Shown here: positions 57,978 through 64,000 of the stretch, in pieces | Layout: every line of letters begins with the position of its first letter | Numbering within the stretch: position 1 is the stretch's first letter | DNA from: Epilithonimonas zeae | GTDB lineage: Bacteria > Bacteroidota > Bacteroidia > Flavobacteriales > Weeksellaceae | Length of the DNA stretch: 64,000 nt | Reading direction: 5' to 3' | Assembly (NCBI RefSeq): GCF_900141765.1 | Contig: NZ_FSRK01000003.1 | Location: 124,001-188,000 of the forward strand | Position numbers and translations under genes: made by a program | Notes under the pieces: generated by a model | What the model saw: only the letters and a program-made list of their open reading frames with translations | Told to the model about the DNA's origin: nothing | Database searches by the model: none

Positions 57978-60530
57978 ATGAAAAAAATTGTATTAATTGC
58001 AGCGTTTGCCTTGGGAACTTATATGGTTTCTGCACAAGCTCCTGAAAAAATGAGCTATCAGGCAATTATTAGAAATAATACTGGGCAACTTCTGACAAAT
58101 CAAAATGTTGCTGTACGAGTAAGCGTTTTACAAGGCTCAGCAGCAGGAACATCTGTTTATTCCGAAAGAATCACGGGAACGACTAATGTTAATGGTTTGG
58201 TAAGTATGGAAATAGGTTCAGGAACAGTTCTCAGTGGAACATTCAACACCATCAACTGGGGCGGAAATTCCTATTATCTTAAAACTGAAACCGATCCAAC
58301 TGGAGGAACTAATTACACGATTACAGGAACGAGTCAATTGTTAAGTGTCCCTTACGCATTATATGCAAAATCTTCTGGCGGAGGTGGTGGCGGTAGTTTA
58401 ACAATACCTTATACCAACACAGTAACCAATGCTTCCGATCTTTTTACTTTATCCAATAATGGTGACGGAAGCTCTATTGTAGGACAAAACTCTACAACGA
58501 CATCCAGCATCTCTGCTATAAGAGGAGAAGTTACAAACACAGCTCCAGGCGGTTTTTCTTCAGCAGTAAAAGGTATCAATAATGGTACCGGCGGCTTAGG
58601 AATTGGTGTTTGGGGATCTCAGGCAGGTTCCGGTTGGGGAGTTTATGGTGTGACACCAAATGGTTTGGGTGTTTATGGTAACTCATCAGCCAATGGGACT
58701 GGAGTTTATGCCAATAGCAATTCTGGCACAGGTCTTACAGCAACCAGTACTAACGGAATTCCTGCAAGTATTTCCATATTTAATAATGCCAATAACAATA
58801 ATGTTTTGAATGCATCTACAGTTGGTAGCGGAGATGTTATCAATATTAGTACAACTGGAAACGGAAACGGAGTAAAAGCTTCAAGTACAGGAGGAACTGG
58901 TGTAGATACCTCTACCAGTGCTCAAACAGCAGCCGGAGTAATTGGACGTAATTCCGGAGCTGGTGAAGCGGTTGTAGGTTTAGCCAATAGCGATATTGCA
59001 GGTGCAGTTGTGGGAAGAAATGATGGCGGAGGTTATGGAGTGCGAGGATTTGTTGCAACTAACACATCCAATACAGGTATTGGAGTGTATGGTCAAGTTG
59101 GAATAAGTGGCAGTACTGGTAGAGCCGGAAAATTTGAAAATTTTAATCAAAGTAATACAGAAGCTAATATCTTAGAAGTCGAAAGTAATTCTAACGGAAA
59201 TATTCCAGATAATACATTGGGTAATGCATCATCTTTTCTTTTAGATAATACAAATAGTGTGGGTGCTGCAGTAAGAGCAGAAGTCAATACTATTTTTGGA
59301 AACTTTGGAGCTTCAGGTGTTTTTGGAGTATCATCCGGAACTGGTGGTAGAGCAGGTTTATTTTACGCTTCCAATCCGGCAGGAAATGGCGCTGCGTTAA
59401 TTGCTTTAACAGATGGGAATGGTAATGCCATTACTGCCAACGCAGGTAAAGATGGCAATGCTATGGAAGCCAACATAGATGGTGCTGGAACTGCAATGTA
59501 TGGATGGGTTCCTTCATTTGGAACAGGACGCGCAGCGAGATTTGAAAATTTCAATGAAGATAATGACAATTCCGTGGTTAATGTAAAGACTATTGGAAAT
59601 GGGGCTGGCGGAAATTTTTTGGTAGACAACACACAAGGTACATCTCCTGCAGTTGTTGGTGAAGTAAATTCTATTTTCTCCAATTTTGGCACCGCAGGAA
59701 TCTATGGAAAATCATCTGGAACAGGTGGATTTGCTGGATTATTTTATTCCAGTAATCCTTCTGGAAATGCCCCTGGCGTTTTAGCCCTTACAGAGGGAAG
59801 TGGCAATGGAGTTACAGCAAACGCAGGAGGAACCGGAGATGGTATAGAAGCAAGTGCGGATGGCGCAGGAAATGCAATATCAGGATTCACGCCTAACTTC
59901 GGAACAGGAAAAGCAGGAAGATTTGCTAATTATAACAACTCCAATGGACAACCTACTGTACATATTACCACAACAGGAACTGGATCAACTCTCTTGATCA
60001 ATCATACTGGGGCGTCTGGAAATCTTGCTACATTCCAAAGCGGTAGTGCCAATGTAGCCCGGATCAATAAAGCCGGAAGAGGTTTCTTCAATGGAGGAAC
60101 TCAAAATAGTGGAGCTGATATTGCCGAAGCATTTGATGTAGAAGGTCATATTTCACAATATGAAACTGGTGATATTTTGGTAATTTCTACCGATTCTGAT
60201 AGAACTGTAGAAAAATCTTCAGCACCTTATTCTAACCTAGTTGCTGGTGTTTATGCTACAAAACCTGGTGTACTTTTGACGGAAGAAAATATTGACACAG
60301 ATATTTCTGATAAAGTTCCAATGGGTGTGATTGGTGTAATTCCTACAAAAGTTTGTCTGGAAGGTGGAGCAATCAAAAGAGGAGATTTATTAGTAACCTC
60401 ATCTATAGCAGGTGTAGCAATGAAGGCCGATATCGACAAAGTAAAAGTAGGACAAGTTCTTGGAAAAGCTTTGCAATCTTATGACGGTAAAGACATCGGT
60501 AAAATCAATGTACTAATCAGTATCAAATAA
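57978..60530 (+). CDS. 850-residue secreted repeat protein
   Basis: Signal peptide 1-19. The N-domain (about 20-130, PEKMSYQAIIRNNTGQLLTNQNVAVRVSVLQG ... LSVPYALYAK) is a widespread Bacteroidota module. After a Gly-rich hinge come Gly/Asn/Thr-rich beta repeats. From about 380 there are long near-duplicate units (380-515, 516-642, then a partial one at 643) with G-x-A-x-F-N, SSGTGG-x-AGLFY-x-SNP and ANAG. The C-terminal 140 residues (GADIAEAFDVEGHISQYETGDILVIS ... GKALQSYDGKDIGKINVLI) look like a folded end-cap, similar to phage tail/autoproteolytic G2-like ends. No type IX domain. Adhesin or fibre role is inferred. Confidence 0.75.
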   Translation: MKKIVLIAAFALGTYMVSAQAPEKMSYQAIIRNNTGQLLTNQNVAVRVSVLQGSAAGTSVYSERITGTTNVNGLVSMEIGSGTVLSGTFNTINWGGNSYYLKTETDPTGGTNYTITGTSQLLSVPYALYAKSSGGGGGGSLTIPYTNTVTNASDLFTLSNNGDGSSIVGQNSTTTSSISAIRGEVTNTAPGGFSSAVKGINNGTGGLGIGVWGSQAGSGWGVYGVTPNGLGVYGNSSANGTGVYANSNSGTGLTATSTNGIPASISIFNNANNNNVLNASTVGSGDVINISTTGNGNGVKASSTGGTGVDTSTSAQTAAGVIGRNSGAGEAVVGLANSDIAGAVVGRNDGGGYGVRGFVATNTSNTGIGVYGQVGISGSTGRAGKFENFNQSNTEANILEVESNSNGNIPDNTLGNASSFLLDNTNSVGAAVRAEVNTIFGNFGASGVFGVSSGTGGRAGLFYASNPAGNGAALIALTDGNGNAITANAGKDGNAMEANIDGAGTAMYGWVPSFGTGRAARFENFNEDNDNSVVNVKTIGNGAGGNFLVDNTQGTSPAVVGEVNSIFSNFGTAGIYGKSSGTGGFAGLFYSSNPSGNAPGVLALTEGSGNGVTANAGGTGDGIEASADGAGNAISGFTPNFGTGKAGRFANYNNSNGQPTVHITTTGTGSTLLINHTGASGNLATFQSGSANVARINKAGRGFFNGGTQNSGADIAEAFDVEGHISQYETGDILVISTDSDRTVEKSSAPYSNLVAGVYATKPGVLLTEENIDTDISDKVPMGVIGVIPTKVCLEGGAIKRGDLLVTSSIAGVAMKADIDKVKVGQVLGKALQSYDGKDIGKINVLISIK

Positions 60531-60548
60531 TTCTAAAATTTAAACAAA

Positions 60549-60938
60549 ATGAAAAATTTATATATCACAATTCTAATGATTGCAGGAACGTCTTTCGCAA
60601 TGGCTCAGCAAAACAAAACTACTGAGGAAAAACAAGAAATCCCTAAAGAAGTAATGGAAGCCAATGCCAAAGCCTACAAAGACAAAGCAGCAGAAAAGAA
60701 AGTTGAAAGAACTGGTCTAGCCTCGGAACAAGGACTTCAAAAATCGAAAACTCAGAATAAAGCTTCGGCTCCTTCTGGCAAAACGATTCCTGGAACATCT
60801 GACATTTACGAAATAAAGGCAAGTATTCCGGGAAGAGCTATTACTAATAAAAAACAGTCCAGTACAAAAAAACAAGTACAAGGATTGCCAAATACAGCGA
60901 CTCTTGCTGAAATTAAGAAAACAATTCCTAAAAACTAA
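60549..60938 (+). CDS. Small exported Lys/Gln-rich protein
   Basis: 129 residues, not recognised. Signal peptide 1-19 (ends FAMAQ). The mature chain is charged and low-complexity, with two related motifs, DIYEIKASIPGR (about 84-95) and TLAEIKKTIPKN (about 118-129, the C-terminus). It is the third gene of the operon, 18 bp after the 850-residue gene, and ends at a strong terminator. A partner or assembly factor of the large protein is the simplest guess. Confidence 0.65.
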   Translation: MKNLYITILMIAGTSFAMAQQNKTTEEKQEIPKEVMEANAKAYKDKAAEKKVERTGLASEQGLQKSKTQNKASAPSGKTIPGTSDIYEIKASIPGRAITNKKQSSTKKQVQGLPNTATLAEIKKTIPKN

Positions 60939-60949
60939 TTTTAATTTAG

Positions 60950-60982
60950 AAAAGACTTATCGAAATTGATAAGTCTTTTCTA
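60950..60982 (+). terminator. Terminator after the secreted-protein operon
   Basis: AAAAGACTTATC (60950-60961) pairs with GATAAGTCTTTT (60968-60979), 6-nt loop. Confidence 0.88.
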
Positions 60983-61022
60983 TTTAATATAAAATTCATT
61001 CTGAATCTAGGAAACAAAACGA

Positions 61023-61030
61023 TATTTTTG
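61023..61030 (+). promoter_or_regulatory. -7 box of the MFS gene
   Basis: TATTTTTG, 16 bp before the GTG start at 61047. Confidence 0.45.
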
Positions 61031-61046
61031 CAGTCTAAAAACTCCT

Positions 61047-62261
61047 GTGAAACTTTTCAATTCTTATATCAATACTTTCAAAGGACTTTCCAAAGAAGCC
61101 TGGATGTTGTCCATTGTAATGCTCATCAACCGTTCCGGTTCGATGGTTTTGCCGTTTTTGGGAGTTTATATGACAGACCATTTGAAGTTTTCTTTAGAGA
61201 ATGCCGGAATAGTTTTAAGTTTTTATGGTATCGGTTCTGTGCTCGGTTCCTGGTTGGGTGGTTATTTGACAGATAAATTCGGGGAATATTATATTCAGAC
61301 CTGGAGTTTGTTTCTCAGCGCACCGATATTTTTAATCATTCCGTTTTTTCCAAGCGTGGAGATGATGGCTGTTTTGATTTTTCTTCAAAGTACAATCAGT
61401 GATACTTTTCGACCAGCCAATTCTGTGGCGATTACAAAATATGCAAGACCTGAGAATCTGACTAAAGCTTTTTCTCTTAATAGAATGGCAGTTAACTTAG
61501 GGTTCTCGATTGGTCCGGCTTTGGGTGGCGTTTTATCCGGAATCTCTTATAATTTCCTATTTGTATTTAATTTCATAGGAGCTCTTGTTGCCGGAATAAT
61601 CTATGTCATCTTTTTCCGAAAAAGAAACAAAATCTTCCGTGAGAAAAAGAAATCAGAAACGACTGAAGTTATCAAAAAGACAGGAAAATCACCTTACAAA
61701 GATTATCCCTTTTTACTTTATAGTTTTTTGTGTACTGTTTTTGCAATTTGTTTTTTCCAGTTTTTCAATACGATTCCCTTGTTTTATAAAGACGTTGCGA
61801 AATTGAGCCAAAGTACGATTGGTTTTATTTTAGGTTATAGTGGATTTATCATTGTGTTATTGGAAATGCCGTTAGTAAGCATTGCAGAAAGAACTTTGAA
61901 GATTCCTCAGATTTTGTTTTTAGGAGCAGTATTGGCTGGATTATCCTATTTGATGTTGGTATTTGGAAGCAATATTCTTTGGTTAATCATTTCGATGACG
62001 GTGCTTTGTGTTGCCGAGATTTGGGCACTCCCATTTATGTCAACTGTGACAGCACTTCGTTCAGAAAATGGAAACAAAGGCGCGTATATGGGTGTTAATG
62101 GGATTGCATTTTCCTTTTCATTCATTATTACACCATTTCTGGGAACTTATGTTGTGAGCCGATTTGGATTCGATAGTTTGTGGTATGGTTCTTTTGTCGT
62201 TCTGGCAATATCGGCTGTTCTTCTTTATATCATTGTCAAAAAGATGTTACCGGCAAAATAA
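61047..62261 (+). CDS. Major facilitator superfamily transporter
   Basis: 404 residues, 12 predicted helices in two halves. The start is GTG at 61047, supported by the promoter box just upstream and by the natural beginning VKLFNSYINTFKGLSKEAWMLSIVMLINRSGSMVLPFLGVYMTD. Loop 2-3 reads GSWLGGYLTDKFGE, the MFS motif A (G-x-L-x-D-K-x-G). A basic central loop (FFRKRNKIFREKKKSETTEV) joins the halves. Probably a drug or metabolite/proton exporter; the substrate is not deducible. Confidence 0.87.
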   Translation: MKLFNSYINTFKGLSKEAWMLSIVMLINRSGSMVLPFLGVYMTDHLKFSLENAGIVLSFYGIGSVLGSWLGGYLTDKFGEYYIQTWSLFLSAPIFLIIPFFPSVEMMAVLIFLQSTISDTFRPANSVAITKYARPENLTKAFSLNRMAVNLGFSIGPALGGVLSGISYNFLFVFNFIGALVAGIIYVIFFRKRNKIFREKKKSETTEVIKKTGKSPYKDYPFLLYSFLCTVFAICFFQFFNTIPLFYKDVAKLSQSTIGFILGYSGFIIVLLEMPLVSIAERTLKIPQILFLGAVLAGLSYLMLVFGSNILWLIISMTVLCVAEIWALPFMSTVTALRSENGNKGAYMGVNGIAFSFSFIITPFLGTYVVSRFGFDSLWYGSFVVLAISAVLLYIIVKKMLPAK

Positions 62262-62282
62262 CTTTTGTCTCGATAAAAAAAC

Positions 62283-62306
62283 TATTTTTGTTCAACTCAA
62301 ATTTGA
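62283..62306 (+). promoter_or_regulatory. -7 box and small palindrome before the symporter gene
   Basis: TATTTTTG (62283-62290) is followed by the palindrome TCAAATTTGA (62297-62306), which ends 3 bp before the ATG at 62310. Confidence 0.4.
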
Positions 62307-62309
62307 ACA

Positions 62310-63887
62310 ATGAATCCGGGAACTATTCTACTTTTATTCGTTTTTGCCTATTTTATCGGGCTTTTGGTCATCTCTTATTTTACAAGCCGTAACTCGGACA
62401 ACCAGTCTTTTTTCATCGGAAACAAGAAAAGTAAATGGTGGCTGGTGGCGTTTGGAATGATTGGAACATCGCTTTCGGGTGTAACTTTTATCTCGGTTCC
62501 GGGAACGGTTGGGAAATTATTAGGTGGCGAAAATCCGTTTGGCGGTTTCGAATATTATATGATGGTGATTGGGTTTTTCATCGGTTACTTCATTGTTGCG
62601 GGGATTTTGCTCCCACTCTATTACCGGATGAATCTGACCTCGATTTATACTTATTTGGGGAAACGTTTCAATGTGGAGGCGCATAAAATCGGGTCTGTAT
62701 TTTTCATTATTTCGAGAGCGATTGGTGCGACGGCACGATTGTATCTGGTGGTGAATATTCTTCAGATTTTCCTATTGGAAGCACTTGGTGTTCCGTTTTG
62801 GGTAACGGCTTTTGTGTTGTTGCTGATGATTTTGCTTTATACGTTTGAAGGTGGTGTGAAGACGATTGTGATTACGGATACGTTGCAAACGTCGTTTATG
62901 ATTATCAGTCTCATTGCCTGCATTGTTTATATTTTATCAAATCTTAATCTGTCTTTTGGAGAAGCATTTTCTATTCTTGAGCAGAAGCAATACACCCATT
63001 TTATCAATACGGATGTGAATTCTAAAACATTTTTCCTGAAAACGATTCTGGGCGGAATGTTCATTACGATTGCAATGACAGGGCTTGACCAAGAAATGAT
63101 GCAGAAAAATATCTCTGTGGACAACCTTAAAAACTCAAAAAAGAATATGCTAACCTTTGCAGGAACTTTGCTTTTTGTGAATCTGGCGTTCTTATTTTTA
63201 GGCGGTTTGCTTTATCTTTTTGCGATGCAACACGGCGCAGATTATGGACAAATCTCGACTATGGTTGACGGAAAAGAAATGATTTCAAATACTTTTGGAT
63301 TCAAGGATTCTGCGGGTCAAATCAAAAATATAATGGGCGACGACCTTTTCCCTGCTCTATCTCTTCAAGGTCATTTTCCGATGGCGCTTTCTGTGATTTT
63401 CATCATCGGTTTGATTTCCGCTCTGTTTCCTTCTGCTGATGGTGCTTTAACAGCGGTTACAAGTTCTTATTGTGTGGATCTTTTAAACCTGAATGAAGAC
63501 CAGCAAAAAACTGAGAAACAAAAGAAACATCTGAGAATGAAAGTTCATTTGACTTTCACAGTGATTTTCTTTGTATTGATAATGGTTTTCAAAGCAATCA
63601 ATGATAAATCGATTGTTTATCTGATAATGGAAATTGCGGGTTACACCTACGGTCCATTGTTGGGATTATTTGCTTTCGGAATTTTGACAAAATATCAAAT
63701 CACGAAGAAATATTCCATCTTAGCTGTGACGATTTTGGCGCCTGTTGTTACTTATCTGATTAATTATTTGGTAACGAATAATACAGATTATAGAATTGGT
63801 GTGGAGCTGATTATCCTGAATGGGTTTTTGACGTTTGTTGGGTTGTGGTTGGTTAGGTCGAAAAGTAAAACTTTAATAGTAGAATAA
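62310..63887 (+). CDS. Sodium:solute symporter family protein
   Basis: 525 residues with about 13-14 helices. Typical SSS landmarks: the N-terminal helix LFVFAYFIGLLVISYFTSRNSDNQSFFIGNKKS, AFGMIGTSLSGVTFISVPG, YTFEGGVKTIVITDTLQ and ALFPSADGALTAVTSSYCVDL (the serine-containing sodium site). The substrate could be an organic acid, amino acid or sugar. Its stop overlaps the next ATG by 1 bp (TAATG), so the following gene is translationally linked. Confidence 0.9.
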   Translation: MNPGTILLLFVFAYFIGLLVISYFTSRNSDNQSFFIGNKKSKWWLVAFGMIGTSLSGVTFISVPGTVGKLLGGENPFGGFEYYMMVIGFFIGYFIVAGILLPLYYRMNLTSIYTYLGKRFNVEAHKIGSVFFIISRAIGATARLYLVVNILQIFLLEALGVPFWVTAFVLLLMILLYTFEGGVKTIVITDTLQTSFMIISLIACIVYILSNLNLSFGEAFSILEQKQYTHFINTDVNSKTFFLKTILGGMFITIAMTGLDQEMMQKNISVDNLKNSKKNMLTFAGTLLFVNLAFLFLGGLLYLFAMQHGADYGQISTMVDGKEMISNTFGFKDSAGQIKNIMGDDLFPALSLQGHFPMALSVIFIIGLISALFPSADGALTAVTSSYCVDLLNLNEDQQKTEKQKKHLRMKVHLTFTVIFFVLIMVFKAINDKSIVYLIMEIAGYTYGPLLGLFAFGILTKYQITKKYSILAVTILAPVVTYLINYLVTNNTDYRIGVELIILNGFLTFVGLWLVRSKSKTLIVE

Positions 63888-64000
63888 TGAAAAAATTAGT
63901 TTTAATCATATTAATTACAATAATGAGTAAAAATATTTTTGCTCAAAAATTAATTTCTAAAATTGATTCGATAAATACTGAAAAAGAAGTAGAAAACCTG
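63887..64000 (+). CDS. Exported protein, N-terminal part (runs off the window)
   Basis: 38 codons visible. It starts at ATG 63887, overlapping the symporter stop. A signal peptide MKKLVLIILITIMSKNIFAQ is followed by KLISKIDSINTEKEVENL. Nothing more can be said on function; linkage to the symporter suggests a periplasmic or secreted enzyme acting with it. Confidence 0.7.
   Translation, partial: MKKLVLIILITIMSKNIFAQKLISKIDSINTEKEVENL

Noticed and set aside
57978-60530. Prophage tail fibre
   Set aside because: The protein has a Sec signal peptide and sits between exported-protein genes; no other phage gene is present.
1-64000. CRISPR array, integron or insertion sequence
   Set aside because: No regularly spaced direct repeats, no transposase or Cas-like protein and no IS-type terminal repeats around an ORF were seen on either strand.

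Overview
The window is a stretch of chromosome from a flavobacterium, most likely Chryseobacterium or a close relative in the Weeksellaceae. The evidence is AT-rich DNA, a full gldK-gldL-gldM-gldN type IX secretion/gliding locus, proteins ending in type IX sorting domains, Flavobacteriia-type families (DUF6341, DUF6427, DUF4270, short GT5 glycogen synthase), and many promoters of the Bacteroidota form TTTG-N18..20-TAnnTTTG. Nothing indicates a prophage, plasmid, CRISPR array or replication origin.

Layout. 1-13,030 (minus strand) is core translation and transcription machinery: tRNA-Thr(UGU)-Tyr-Gly-Thr(GGU)-tuf-tRNA-Trp-secE-nusG-rplK-rplA-rplJ-rplL-...-rpoB, the same order as the E. coli thrU-tyrU-glyT-thrT-tufB...rpoB region. 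It is broken by three secreted-protein genes lodged between rplL and rpoB. rpoB has its own promoter and a long, apparently folded leader RNA. hpf, xerC, rpsU and pdhB follow. 13,157-31,669 mixes envelope and housekeeping genes: an LTA-synthase-like transferase, pssA, a DEDDh exonuclease, FAH and Usp proteins, DUF6341/DUF6427/DUF3109, small secreted proteins (one built of 11-residue repeats), a GH25 lysozyme, a secreted M14 carboxypeptidase, an ABC-F protein, and a TonB siderophore receptor with a PepSY partner.

31,674-35,959 is an assimilatory sulfate operon (cysH-cysD-cysN) ending in a transporter fused to a siroheme-dehydrogenase-like domain. 36,036-42,156 carries an FAD oxidoreductase and the T9SS motor/ring genes gldKLMN. 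42,263-47,664 has glmS, a DUF4270 lipoprotein, short glycogen synthase and divergent panC. A tRNA-Lys/Leu/Lys cluster, aroK, an S4 protein, an FKBP-like lipoprotein, mtaB, small unknown genes and htrA follow. 54,589-60,938 pairs a LytTR regulator with a tail-to-tail TPR histidine kinase, next to a three-gene secreted-protein operon with an 850-residue repeat protein. The window ends with an MFS transporter, a sodium:solute symporter and the start of an exported protein.

The most interesting signals are the rpoB leader RNA, the genes inserted between rplL and rpoB, the exported 11-mer repeat protein, the Met8-like/TSUP fusion, and the 850-residue protein operon beside its kinase/regulator pair. 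All names rest on reading motifs; no database search was possible.
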